Below, piece after piece: positions 6,788-15,223 of a DNA stretch of 25,905 nt. Under the pieces are notes generated by a model. The model was not told where the DNA came from. It ran no database searches and saw nothing but the letters and a program-made list of their open reading frames with translations. The stretch covers positions 1-25,905 of the forward strand of contig DASSKO010000210.1 in the NCBI GenBank assembly GCA_035690425.1, given 5' to 3'. A program made the translations under genes and the position numbers. This stretch comes from DASSKO01 sp035690425 (GTDB lineage Bacteria; Actinomycetota; Actinomycetes; Propionibacteriales; Nocardioidaceae). How positions within the stretch are numbered: position 1 is the first letter of the stretch; the number at the start of each line of letters is the position of its first letter.

Positions 6788-9700
6788 CAGTACTGCACCT
6801 CCTGGCTGCGCTTGCGGATGACGGTCACCTCGTCGCGCTGGTTCCCGGTGGGACCCAGGTAGTTGAAGGCGAACGACAGCTGGGCGTACCCGCCGATCAG
6901 GTGACTCGGCTTGACCAGCAGCCGGGTCAGCGAGTTGTGGATGCCGCCGCGTTTGCCGGAGGTCTCCGCGACCGGTACGTCGATCAGTCGGTCCTGCGCG
7001 TGGTACATGTAGACGGTGCCCTCGGGCATCCGGTGCGACACGATCGCGCGGGCGACCACCACCCCGTTGCGGTTGACCGCCTCGATCCAGTCGTTGTCGC
7101 TGACCCCGACCTTCTCCGCATCCTGCACGCTCATCCAGATGCTCTGCCCGCCGCGCGACAGCGAGAGCATGAACAGGTTGTCCTGGTACTCCGAATGGAT
7201 CGACCACTTGTTGTGCGGCGTGAGGTAACGAACGGTCACACCGGCGACGTCCTCGGACGACCCGCCCGAGACGTTGCCGATCGAGGGCTCGCGGAACAGC
7301 GCCGCCATGTTCAGCGGAGGCCGGTAGACCGGCAGGCCCTCACCGAGCTCGCTCATCCAGTCGTGGTCGAGGTAGAAGTGCATCCGGCCGGTCAGCGTGT
7401 GCCACGGCTTGAGCCGCTCCACGTTGATCGTGAACGGCGAGTAGCGCCGACCACCGGTCTCCGACCCCGACCACTCCGGCGAGGTGATCACCGGGACCGG
7501 CGGGCCTTGGGTGTCGGCGAAGGTGATCTGCTTGCCCTCGTGCTCGGCGGCGAGGTCGTGCAGCCGGGTTCCGGTCCGCCGCTCCAGGGTCTTGAACCCC
7601 TGCGTGGCCAGGTGGCCGTTGGTGGTGCCGGACAGGGCGAGGATCGTCTCGCACACGTGGACGTCGCGCCGGAGCGACGGCCGGCCGTCGGCGACGCCGC
7701 CGCGGACCGTCCCGTTCTTGTGGCGCAGGTACTCGACCGCCTCGCCGAGGTCGAAGGTGACGCCCTTCGTGGTGGCGCCGAGAGTGTCCATCAGCGGACC
7801 GAGCGCGTTCATCTTGTCGCTGACCGCGGTGTAGTCGCGTTCCACCTCGACCAGCTTCGGCATGGTCACACCCGGAACCGGCTGGCACTCCCCGGCCTTC
7901 CAGTCCCGGACCACGCCGTGCGGGTTGGCCATCGCGTCGGGTGTGTCGTGCATGAGTGGCACGGCGACGACATCCCTGCGGGTGCCGAGGTGCTCGACGG
8001 CGAGCTCGCTGAACTTCGCCGCGATGCTTTGCCAAGCGTCCCAGTCGGTGCGGGTCTGCCACGGAGGCGCGATCGCCGGGTTGAACGAGTGCACGAACGG
8101 ATGCATGTCGGTGGTGTTCAGGTCGTGCTTCTCGTACCAGGTCGCCGCCGGAAGCACGACGTCGGAGAAGATCGTCGTGCTGGTCTGCCGGAAGTCTAGG
8201 GTGAGGAGCAGGTCCAGCTTGCCCTCCGGTGCTTCCTCGCGCCATCTCACGTCCTTGGGCCGCTTGCCCTCGGGCGCCTCGGTTGCCCGCAGCGACGAGT
8301 CCGTGCCGAGCAGGTGCTTGAGGAAGTACTCGTTGCCCTTGCCGGAGGAGCCCAGCAGGTTCGCCCGCCAGATCGACAGGATTCGCGGAAAGTTCTCCGG
8401 CGCGTCCGGGTCCTCGCCCGCGAAGTCGAGCGCGCCCGTCTTCAGCTGTTCCACGACGTACTCCCCGACCGGTTTGCCGGCCTCGGCGGCCTCGTCGCCG
8501 AGCTCCAGCGGGTTCCGGTCGAAGGTCGGGTACGACGGCATCCAGCCCATCCGGGCGCTCTGTGCGATCACGTCGGCGGTGGTCTTGCCCGCGAGCTGCC
8601 CGCTGCCAGTCCTGGCCGACAGGGTGTCCGCGCCGAAGTGGTCGTAGCGGAACTGGTTCGTGTGCAGGTACCAGTACGCGGTCTGGATCATGTTGCGCGG
8701 CGGCCGGTTCCAGTCCAGCGCGTTGGCGACCTGGGTGTAGCCGGTCAGCGGCCGCACTTTCTCCTGGCCGACGTAGTGCGCCCAGCCGCCGCCGTTGACG
8801 CCCTGGCACCCGGTGAGCGTGGTCAGCGTCAGGAACGCGCGGTAGATCGTGTCGGAGTGGAACCAGTGGTTCGTCCCGGCACCCATCACGATCATCGAAC
8901 GGCCCTTGGACTCCTCGGCGTTCCGGGCGAACTCCCGGCCGATGCGTGCGGCCGACGAGGCCGGGACCCCGGTGATCTGCTCCTGCCAGGCGGGGGTGTA
9001 GGGCGCGGACGCATCGTCGTAGGAGGCGGGCCACTCTCCCGGCAGGCCACTGCGCGCGACGCCGTACTGCGCCAGCATCAGGTCGAAGACCGTCGTCACC
9101 AGGTGACCGCCCACCCGGCGGACGGGCACGCCGCGCGGCACGTCGTTCGCGGCGCCATCCGGGGTGTCGAAGCGAGGTAGCTGGACGAGCGCCGAGTCCC
9201 ACGAGGTGTCGATCAGCGACAGCTTCGGATCGGCGCCGGCGAGGTCGAGGTTCCAGCGGCCCATGCCCGTCTCGCCGTAGCGGTGCCCCAGCGAACCGTT
9301 GGGCACCAACGGCTCGTCGGTACGGGCATCGATCAGCACCGTCTTGAACGCCGTGTTCTCCTCATGCTCGTGGGACGGGAGGTCCGCGGCGGTGAGGAAT
9401 TTCCCTGCACGGTAGACCTTCCCGCTGGTCGAGCTGCCCGAAGCCGATGCTGTTGAGGCCTCCTCGAGACGGACCAGGTAGGGCAGGTCGGTGAACTTCT
9501 TCACGTAGTCGGCGAAGTACGGCGTCTGCCGGTCGACGAAGAACTCCTTGAGGACAACGTGCCCCATGGCCATTGCGAGCGCACCGTCGGTCCCGGGACG
9601 TGCCGGCAGCCACTCGTCGGCGAACTTCACGTTGTCGGCGTAGTCAGGGGCGACCGCCACCACCTTCTGCCCGCGGTAGCGGGCCTCGGTCATCCAGTGC

Positions 9701-10563
9701 GCGTCCGGCGTGCGGGTGACCGGCAGGTTCGACCCCCACATGACCAGGTAGCCGGCGTTCCACCAGTCACCGGACTCCGGCACGTCGGTCTGGTCACCGA
9801 ACACCTGGGGAGAGGCGACGGGAAGGTCGGCGTACCAGTCGTAGAAGCTCAGCATCGAGCCGCCGATCAGGTTCACGAACCGCGCACCCGACGCGTGCGA
9901 GACCATCGACATCGCCGGGATCGGCGAGAAGCCGGCTACCCGGTCCGGTCCCCATTTCCTGATCGTGTGCACGTGCGCGGCGGCGACCATCTCGGTGGCC
10001 TCCTCCCACGTGGCACGGACCAGGCCGCCCTTGCCGCGCGCGGACTTGTAGGCGTTGGCGCGCAGCGGGTTGTCGACGATGTGCGCCCAGGCCCTCACCG
10101 GGTCGCCGTCATGCTGCAGCTTGGCCTCGCGGTACATCTGCAGCAGCACGCCCCGGACGTACGGATAGCGCACTCGGGTCGGCGAGTAGGTGTACCAGGA
10201 GAACGCGGCTCCGCGGGGACAGCCGCGTGGCTCGTACTCCGGGGAATCCGGCCCGACCGAGGGGTAGTCGGTCTGCTGGGTCTCCCAGGTGATGATCCCG
10301 TCCTTGACGTAGACCTTCCATGAGCACGAGCCGGTGCAGTTCACTCCGTGGGTGGACCGCACCACCTTGTCGTGGCTCCACCGGTCACGGTAGAAATCGT
10401 CCGCGGCGCGCCCGCCGGTCTTGTGCAGTGTGCGGAGGTCGTCGGACACCTCCGCTTTGGTGAAGAACCTGCGGCTCCGCACGAGCGCTTCACTCATGCC
10501 CCCATCGAGACCGGCCTGTCGAACGCCGTCGTGCTTGCCCTGAAGGTCAGCCTCGGTGCTCAC
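6787..10563 (-). CDS. narG: Respiratory nitrate reductase, alpha (catalytic molybdenum) subunit
   Basis: This Mo-bisMGD enzyme of about 1258 residues reduces nitrate to nitrite at the cytoplasmic face. Residues 72-80 (HGVNCTGSC) and Cys115 supply the His/Cys ligands of the FS0 cluster. Asp246 in YADLPVASP is the expected molybdenum ligand, and GDQTDVPESGDW and TRTPDAHWMTEARYRG follow. The length matches NarG (about 1230-1250), and the C-terminus FNYLGPTGNQRDEVTVIRKR is typical. I favour the GTG at 10563 because GAGGA sits six bases upstream. A TTG at 10569 abuts that motif, and an ATG at 10497 has a poorer site. A Ser/Ala/Gly-rich insertion is present near residue 375. The order narG-H-J-I with overlapping stops indicates one transcript. 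Confidence 0.96.
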   Translation of the reverse strand: MSTEADLQGKHDGVRQAGLDGGMSEALVRSRRFFTKAEVSDDLRTLHKTGGRAADDFYRDRWSHDKVVRSTHGVNCTGSCSWKVYVKDGIITWETQQTDYPSVGPDSPEYEPRGCPRGAAFSWYTYSPTRVRYPYVRGVLLQMYREAKLQHDGDPVRAWAHIVDNPLRANAYKSARGKGGLVRATWEEATEMVAAAHVHTIRKWGPDRVAGFSPIPAMSMVSHASGARFVNLIGGSMLSFYDWYADLPVASPQVFGDQTDVPESGDWWNAGYLVMWGSNLPVTRTPDAHWMTEARYRGQKVVAVAPDYADNVKFADEWLPARPGTDGALAMAMGHVVLKEFFVDRQTPYFADYVKKFTDLPYLVRLEEASTASASGSSTSGKVYRAGKFLTAADLPSHEHEENTAFKTVLIDARTDEPLVPNGSLGHRYGETGMGRWNLDLAGADPKLSLIDTSWDSALVQLPRFDTPDGAANDVPRGVPVRRVGGHLVTTVFDLMLAQYGVARSGLPGEWPASYDDASAPYTPAWQEQITGVPASSAARIGREFARNAEESKGRSMIVMGAGTNHWFHSDTIYRAFLTLTTLTGCQGVNGGGWAHYVGQEKVRPLTGYTQVANALDWNRPPRNMIQTAYWYLHTNQFRYDHFGADTLSARTGSGQLAGKTTADVIAQSARMGWMPSYPTFDRNPLELGDEAAEAGKPVGEYVVEQLKTGALDFAGEDPDAPENFPRILSIWRANLLGSSGKGNEYFLKHLLGTDSSLRATEAPEGKRPKDVRWREEAPEGKLDLLLTLDFRQTSTTIFSDVVLPAATWYEKHDLNTTDMHPFVHSFNPAIAPPWQTRTDWDAWQSIAAKFSELAVEHLGTRRDVVAVPLMHDTPDAMANPHGVVRDWKAGECQPVPGVTMPKLVEVERDYTAVSDKMNALGPLMDTLGATTKGVTFDLGEAVEYLRHKNGTVRGGVADGRPSLRRDVHVCETILALSGTTNGHLATQGFKTLERRTGTRLHDLAAEHEGKQITFADTQGPPVPVITSPEWSGSETGGRRYSPFTINVERLKPWHTLTGRMHFYLDHDWMSELGEGLPVYRPPLNMAALFREPSIGNVSGGSSEDVAGVTVRYLTPHNKWSIHSEYQDNLFMLSLSRGGQSIWMSVQDAEKVGVSDNDWIEAVNRNGVVVARAIVSHRMPEGTVYMYHAQDRLIDVPVAETSGKRGGIHNSLTRLLVKPSHLIGGYAQLSFAFNYLGPTGNQRDEVTVIRKRSQEVQY

Positions 10564-10629
10564 GCGCAATCCTCACTTCGGGGTTACGGGATTGTTCGAA
10601 CTCTACGCACAGGTCGCCACTCCGGCACG

Positions 10630-11868
10630 TCAGCCACCGGATGTCTGCGTGGCGGCGCTGCGCCTGACCACCGTCAGCGTCAATAGGAGGGTCAGCGTCG
10701 CGGTCGCGGCGAGCATCCACAGGCCGATCGCGTAGGAGTCGGTCCGGCCGTAGACGTAGCCCATGATCAGCGGTGGTACGAAGCCTCCGAGTCCCCCGGC
10801 GGCCCCCACGAGTCCAGTGACCCCTCCGAGCCGGGACGGCTCGGTGACGCGGGCGATCAAGGCGAACGTCGCGCCGCTGCCCGAGCCGAGGGCCGCCGCC
10901 ATCGCGAGAAACGCGACCGTCCCGACGTGGTCCAGCAGCGGGGTGGTGGCCGCGACACCGGCGCCCACGGCCACGACGGCGTACCCGCCGGCCAGGATCG
11001 GGATCGGACGGAAGCGGTCGGAGAGCCAGCCGCCCACCGGGCGCATCACAACGGCCACGACGACGAAGCCCGCCATCCGGTTGGCGGCGTCCGCCGCGCC
11101 CAACTCGTAGGCGGTCCTCAGGTACGACGGCAGGTACACCGAGAAGGCGACGTAGCCACCGAACGCGACGGCGTAGAGCACGCAGGCCTGCCAGCTGATC
11201 GGCAGCCTTGCGTTGGCCGCGAGCCGGCTCACCAGCGTCCCGGCCGGAGCCTGCCGCCCCGGCGCGTCACGCAGCACCAGCCAGGCGACGATCGCATAAG
11301 CGGCCAAGAGCGCCGCGGTGATCAGGAACGGGCTTCGCTGTCCGAGGTCGTCGTACAGCTGCACGGTGGTCAACGCGCTGATCGCCGTACCGCCCATGCC
11401 GGCGCCGAACACGCCGACCGCGAGTCCGCGGCGCTCGGGCGGGAACCACGCGTTCACGAAGGGGACACCGACCGCGAAGGTCGTTCCGCCGATGCCGAGG
11501 AAGAAGCCGCCCACGAGAAGCGCGCCGTACGAACTGAGCCCGACGAACCCGATGAACAGCACCGGAACGATCGTCGCGGCCGACACCAACGGAAACATCA
11601 GCCGCCCGCCGAACCTGTCGGTCAGCGCACCGACCGGCACACGACCAAGCGAGCCGACGACCACCGGAACGGCAACGAGTAGTGCCACGTCCGACTCCGA
11701 GAGCCGCCCCAGCGTCCCCTCGGACCGGAACAACGGTCCCAGCGGACTGAGCAGCGCCCAGGCCCAGAAGTTGACCGCGAACCCGATCGTGGCCAGCGCC
11801 AGCATCAGAGACGGTCGGCCCGTGACGGCCGTCTCATCCCATGCCGCGGGCTCCGTGGTGTTGGTCAC
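10630..11868 (-). CDS. narK: Nitrate/nitrite MFS transporter
   Basis: The 412-residue protein has about 12 membrane segments and belongs to the major facilitator superfamily. Typical features are RVPVGALTDRFGGRLMFP between helices 2 and 3, a Gly-rich helix (GVFGAGMGGTAISALTT) like the nitrate signature of NarK proteins, a second copy-like stretch (LVGAAGGLGGFVPP), and VMRPVGGWLSDRF in the C-half with its conserved Arg. It imports nitrate or exchanges nitrate for nitrite. The GTG at 11868 has GGGAG six bases upstream; frames that extend further upstream lack a good site. narG follows after 66 bp in the same direction, so narK probably leads the operon. Whether it is a proton symporter or an antiporter cannot be decided from sequence. 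Confidence 0.92.
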   Translation of the reverse strand: MTNTTEPAAWDETAVTGRPSLMLALATIGFAVNFWAWALLSPLGPLFRSEGTLGRLSESDVALLVAVPVVVGSLGRVPVGALTDRFGGRLMFPLVSAATIVPVLFIGFVGLSSYGALLVGGFFLGIGGTTFAVGVPFVNAWFPPERRGLAVGVFGAGMGGTAISALTTVQLYDDLGQRSPFLITAALLAAYAIVAWLVLRDAPGRQAPAGTLVSRLAANARLPISWQACVLYAVAFGGYVAFSVYLPSYLRTAYELGAADAANRMAGFVVVAVVMRPVGGWLSDRFRPIPILAGGYAVVAVGAGVAATTPLLDHVGTVAFLAMAAALGSGSGATFALIARVTEPSRLGGVTGLVGAAGGLGGFVPPLIMGYVYGRTDSYAIGLWMLAATATLTLLLTLTVVRRSAATQTSGG

Positions 11869-12000
11869 CGATGCTCCCCGTGCTCGCACGTCATGTCCGT
11901 CTCGGTCCTGGTCCACCATGAACGATTGCAGAGCGGCGGCCGCCACGAAAAGACCAAAGGTCCGGGTGGTTGCTCATCGGCGAGGCTGCGCCACGTCACA

Positions 12001-12029
12001 TTGCCGGGCCTCGGCAACGGTGCTGTACT
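12001..12029 (+). promoter_or_regulatory. Candidate promoter with overlapping 17-bp palindrome upstream of the PucR-type regulator
   Basis: TTGCCG (12001-12006) and TGTACT (12024-12029) are spaced 17 bases apart, each a 4/6 match to the -35 and -10 consensus. Transcription would begin about 45 bases before the GTG at 12081. The -35 element is the left arm of a perfect inverted repeat, TTGCC(G)-N5-(C)GGCAA, at 12001-12017. A regulator bound there would block this promoter and could also act on the divergent narK. Binding is inferred, not shown. Confidence 0.4.
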
Positions 12030-12080
12030 GAGGCCCATGCCGATCGGAACGCCGCGCAGTAGGTACGCCGGGACTGCGGG

Positions 12081-13319
12081 GTGAGTGGGATCGGCCACGG
12101 CCGTGGTCCTAGGAACAGCCGGCACGGTGATGGCCCGGACGAGGCATGGCTGACCGGGATCGCCGAGGCCGCCGCGGGCGAGGACGAGGCGTTGGTCGGT
12201 CTGCTGGTGGAGTATCTGACCATGCTCGCGGACGCCGCTATTACCTTTCGGCGGCCTCGAGCGCACGAGGCGGCGGCGGTGCGCGAGCTCGGAGGTCGCG
12301 CGGCCGAGCAGGGTGTGCCGGCGGGCCGGGTCGTAGACCTGTATCTGTCGGCTGCCTGGCGGATGTGGCGAGAGCTCCCCGATGCCGTGGGCTACCGCGG
12401 CAGGGACGCCGTACGCGCCTCCGCGGAGTCGGTGCTACGGGCAGTGGGCGAGGCGGTCGCGGTGCTCGTGGACAGCTACCACGTCGCGGGACGGCAGATG
12501 ATCCGGCGGGAGGAATCGCTGCGCCGCGAACTCATCGACGATCTGCTGCGTGGCGACGCCGACGTCGCCCGGATGGTCGAGCGGACCGAACCATTCGGGC
12601 TCGACCTCGGCCAGCCCCACCAGGTCGCGCTGGCCGCATCCAGCGACGGACTGACGGAGGCGGCGGCCGAGGCTGTCAGCATGCTCGAACGGGTCATCCT
12701 CGACCGGTTCGGGGACCGCGACGTGCTCGTGGCCACCAAGGACGGCGGACTGGTGGTACTGACGCCGACGTCCACGTCGTCGAAGAGGCCACATGCCCGG
12801 GTCGTGGACGTAGGACAGCTGCTGCACGACGCACTGACCCGGCACCAGCCCGGTCGCGAGTGGCGGGTCGCGACCGGGCGAGCGTACGCCGGCTCCTACG
12901 GGATCGCCCGCTCCTACGAGGAGGCTCGCGAAGCCCTTCTGCTCGCTCAGCGGCTGCACCTCGACGCTAGCGTGGTGGATACTCGCGACCTGCTCATCTA
13001 CCGGGTGCTGGGCCGGGACCAGGCCGCGATCGCCGATCTCGTCCAGGCGGTCCTCGGGCCGCTCACCCAGGCTCGTGGCGGCGCCGAACCATTGCTGAGG
13101 ACACTGGAGACCTACTTCGCGACCGGTGAGGTCGCCACCGAAACCGCCCGCCGACTGAACGTGTCCGTGCGAACGGTCACCTACCGGTTGGCCAAGGTCA
13201 AGACCATCACCGGGCACGACCCGGCCGACGCCGGGCAGCGGTACACCCTGCACTCCGCCGTACTCGGCGCACGGCTGCTCGACTGGCCCCCACCCGGCAC
13301 CCGAACCGCCAACGCTTGA
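12081..13319 (+). CDS. PucR/CdaR-family helix-turn-helix transcriptional regulator
   Basis: This 412-residue protein has the usual three-part PucR layout. A helical N-terminal domain (about 20-155) contains VVDLYLSAAWRMWRELPDAV. A GGDEF-like CdaR domain (about 180-305) contains ATGRAYAGSYGIARSYEEAREALLLAQRL. The C-terminal PucR HTH (about 338-400) contains LLRTLETYFATG, then ARRLNVSVRTVTYRLAKVKTITG. Such proteins usually respond to metabolites and control adjacent catabolic or nitrogen genes. It is divergent from narK with a 212-bp shared region, so control of the nar operon is the obvious inference; the signal is unknown. No NarL/NarX or FNR-type regulator is seen here. The GTG start has only a weak GCGGGG upstream, and no better in-frame start is visible. 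Confidence 0.85.
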   Translation: MSGIGHGRGPRNSRHGDGPDEAWLTGIAEAAAGEDEALVGLLVEYLTMLADAAITFRRPRAHEAAAVRELGGRAAEQGVPAGRVVDLYLSAAWRMWRELPDAVGYRGRDAVRASAESVLRAVGEAVAVLVDSYHVAGRQMIRREESLRRELIDDLLRGDADVARMVERTEPFGLDLGQPHQVALAASSDGLTEAAAEAVSMLERVILDRFGDRDVLVATKDGGLVVLTPTSTSSKRPHARVVDVGQLLHDALTRHQPGREWRVATGRAYAGSYGIARSYEEAREALLLAQRLHLDASVVDTRDLLIYRVLGRDQAAIADLVQAVLGPLTQARGGAEPLLRTLETYFATGEVATETARRLNVSVRTVTYRLAKVKTITGHDPADAGQRYTLHSAVLGARLLDWPPPGTRTANA

Positions 13320-13356
13320 GACGGTCACGACGCCGCTCCCCGGTGGGGGTCCGGAA

Positions 13357-13373
13357 TTGCCGGTGACGGGCAA
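13357..13373. promoter_or_regulatory. Second TTGCC-N7-GGCAA palindrome downstream of the regulator gene
   Basis: TTGCCGGTGACGGGCAA has the same arms and spacing as the palindrome at 12001-12017 and lies 38 bp after the regulator stop. It may be a second binding site or a weak hairpin terminator. The next plus-strand gene starts 147 bp further on. Confidence 0.3.
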
Positions 13374-13519
13374 CCTAGCAGGCCGAGCTTCGCCGACCGT
13401 GCCCCTACCCGCCGAAGCACCCGAGCGGCATTCTCACAGACATGCAGGTCAGGCGTTCGGGCCTGATGACGGTCTGCTGGCTGCAGAGCGTCGCCGGCAC
13501 ACGGTCGAGGAGTAGGACA

Positions 13520-14203
13520 GTGAGGACTTATCGAACCCTCTGGTTCACCCTGTGCGGTGTCCTGACAGTCGTGGGCACGGGTCTCGCGTTGATCTGGACG
13601 GTCACGGCGACGCTGATCTTGTTCAGCGGCGCGGCGGCCGCGGGCGGTGCCGCCACGGTCAAGGTGTGCAGGGACCGCGCCGAAGCCGGGCGGGCATGGC
13701 AAGACGCCGTGCCGGTCGTGTCGGTGAACGCGCTGCTCACCGGGAGCATATCGGTCGCAACCGTTGGTCTCGGCGCGCTGTTGGGCCCATGGGCGCTGCT
13801 CATCGTGGCGCTGGCTGCCGGCACCTCGCCGTACGCGGTGCGTCGAGGTGGCCGCTGCCTTCGCGCGCACCTCGGACGGCAGCCACGCACCGATACAGAG
13901 CCATCTCCGGCACCCGAGACTCCCATCGAGATGCGCCCGCTGAGCGACGCCGAACTGTGCCTCACCTGGCGTACCAGCTTCACCACCCTGCAGCGGGCAG
14001 CCTCGTCCACGCAACGGTTGCGAGTCGTCGAGATCCGACAGGGCTGTCTCGACGAGCTCGAACGGCGGCACCCGGACCGGTTGGTGGCGTGGCTGGCATC
14101 GGGACCACGGGCCGCAGGCGACCCCGGCAAGGCCGTGACGAGCCCCAACGCCGTCACGGCAACCATCGACTGGGATCGCCTGCTGCACGAGCTGGACACA
14201 TGA
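13520..14203 (+). CDS. Membrane protein of unknown function with a conserved soluble C-terminal domain
   Basis: The 227-residue protein is not assigned to a named family. After a short basic N-terminus there are two hydrophobic regions, at about 6-45 (TLWFTLCGVLTVVGTGLALIW) and about 63-100. A charged cytoplasmic tail of about 125 residues follows, containing PLSDAELCLTWRTSF, then LQRA and EIRQGCLDELERRHPDR. I recall that tail pattern (LSDAEL..WR.SF plus YLDELERR) in other uncharacterised actinobacterial proteins. The GTG at 13520 is preceded by AGGAG at seven bases, better than the in-frame ATG at 13442, which would add 26 unlikely residues. It follows the regulator by 200 bp and is probably a separate unit. 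No enzymatic motif is seen. Confidence 0.75.
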   Translation: MRTYRTLWFTLCGVLTVVGTGLALIWTVTATLILFSGAAAAGGAATVKVCRDRAEAGRAWQDAVPVVSVNALLTGSISVATVGLGALLGPWALLIVALAAGTSPYAVRRGGRCLRAHLGRQPRTDTEPSPAPETPIEMRPLSDAELCLTWRTSFTTLQRAASSTQRLRVVEIRQGCLDELERRHPDRLVAWLASGPRAAGDPGKAVTSPNAVTATIDWDRLLHELDT

Positions 14204-14634
14204 CGGCCCCACCCCGGAGCACGTCGCGTTGCCCGAGTCGATGACCGGTCTCACGAACTGGGGAGTCGGCTATGGCGCTCCGTCCTGGCTTGCGCAGACA
14301 GGGCAGCCGACGCCGTAGCCGAGCTCCCCGCCAACTCATCCGCCGCAACGCAGCACACTGCTTGTCGACGCACCTCTGAGCCACCGTGCCCGGGTGTGCG
14401 TAGGTGTAGCGCGCCGCGCCTCAGCTCAGTGTCAGGTTGCCTCCGGGTGTGTTGCCCGCGGCTACCTTGGGCTCGTGTCGGCGCGCGACCGCGCCGGCTC
14501 GTCAGCGGTCACCTCATCGGCCCCCGAAATCCGCGGCCCCGTACAACCGAGTCCGTTGCTCGATGTAGGCCCGACGCTAGACCAGATGTTCGGTTCTCTC
14601 GCACATCGAATCGCGCAGCGCATTGGAGTCACCC
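14204..14634. other. Gene-poor stretch, no feature recognised
   Basis: These 431 bases lie between two plus-strand membrane protein genes. I see no open frame with a credible start and ribosome site, no tRNA-like fold and no convincing repeat. The promoter of the DUF2269-like gene should lie near the right end, but no clear -10/-35 pair is visible. Confidence 0.5.
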
Positions 14635-15081
14635 ATGGAAACAGTGCTCAACGTCCTCCACGTCGTCACCGCAGTCTTCATCATCGGTCCGATGGCGGTC
14701 CTGCCGATGATCGCGATGCACGCCCTACGAGCACGCCAACCGGCAAGCGTTGCCAGCTTGGCCAGACTCACGACCATCACCAGCTGGGGCTCCCTGATCG
14801 TTGCGATCCTCGGCTTCGGCGTACTCGGGATGAGCGATCCGCAATACGACCTCTCGATCACGACGCCGTGGGTGTGGACCTCGCTGATCCTCTACCTGGC
14901 CGCGTTGGCGCTGAGCTTGCTGGGCGTCGCCCCGGCCACGCGCCACGCCGGTGAGCGTTTGCAGACCCTGTCCGGCGACGCCGAGCAGGCACCCCGCCAC
15001 TACGCCCGAATCGCCGCATCGTCGGGAACCGTCTCTGTCCTGCTGCTCGTCGTCGTCGTTCTGATGGTGTGGAAGCCGTGA
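14635..15081 (+). CDS. DUF2269-like small integral membrane protein
   Basis: The 148-residue protein has four hydrophobic segments: about 3-27 (VLNVLHVVTAVFIIGPMAVLP), 48-67, 82-103 and 129-146. A short polar loop (TRHAGERLQTLSGDAEQAPRHYARI) precedes the last segment. The His in the first segment (LHVVTAVFIIGP) and the overall layout match DUF2269 predicted membrane proteins, whose function is unknown. The ATG at 14635 has GGAG six bases upstream; an in-frame TTG at 14623 overlaps that site and is rejected. It stands alone, convergent with the minus-strand material that follows. Confidence 0.75.
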   Translation: METVLNVLHVVTAVFIIGPMAVLPMIAMHALRARQPASVASLARLTTITSWGSLIVAILGFGVLGMSDPQYDLSITTPWVWTSLILYLAALALSLLGVAPATRHAGERLQTLSGDAEQAPRHYARIAASSGTVSVLLLVVVVLMVWKP

Positions 15082-15087
15082 CGGCGG

Positions 15088-15222
15088 AGCCATGCCGAGG
15101 CTTTCGATGGGCCGCCGCGACGCACCTCCAGCTCGTCGAAGCAGTAGGTGAGCAGGCCCGTACGGTTTCGGTGGCGTACCCGTGCCCGGTGTAGGCGGGG
15201 TCGAGGACCCAGCCGATCTCGG
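15088..15222 (-). pseudogene. Decayed fragment of a GNAT N-acetyltransferase
   Basis: Reading the minus strand from 15222, the first frame gives EIGWVLDPAYTGHGYATETVRA, the acetyl-CoA-binding motif A of GNAT enzymes (with the G-x-G-Y-A turn). Homology then continues in a second frame as LLTYCFDELEVRR, the expected next helix. It ends in a third frame as RPIESLGM, the usual motif B ending. A missing base after GCC and a later short deletion explain the shifts. The N-terminal half is absent, and the fragment starts directly after the stop of the 85-residue gene. No intact product is possible. Confidence 0.7.
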
Positions 15223-15223
15223 C

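Noticed and set aside
5093..6862. 589-codon plus-strand open frame opposite narH
   Set aside because: It is antisense to the conserved cysteine clusters of NarH, with a composition rich in Arg, Val and Leu and no recognisable family.
6788..7207. Upstream extension of the narH frame into narG
   Set aside because: The extra residues are shadow-like, whereas the ATG at 6787 has AGGAGG and the TGATG overlap.
7340..9202. 620-codon frame inside narG
   Set aside because: It overlaps the NarG core in another frame and gives an Arg/Ala/Gly-rich translation typical of shadow frames.
10564..10569. TTG at 10569 as narG start
   Set aside because: It abuts the GAGGA motif, leaving no spacing; the GTG at 10563 fits better.
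11952..11962. GACC-AAA-GGTC inverted repeat upstream of narK as an operator
   Set aside because: The arms are too short to stand out, and no second copy was found near narK.
13337..13349. CCCC-GGT-GGGG hairpin after the PucR-type gene as a terminator
   Set aside because: A four-pair stem in GC-rich DNA arises easily by chance, and no T-tract follows.
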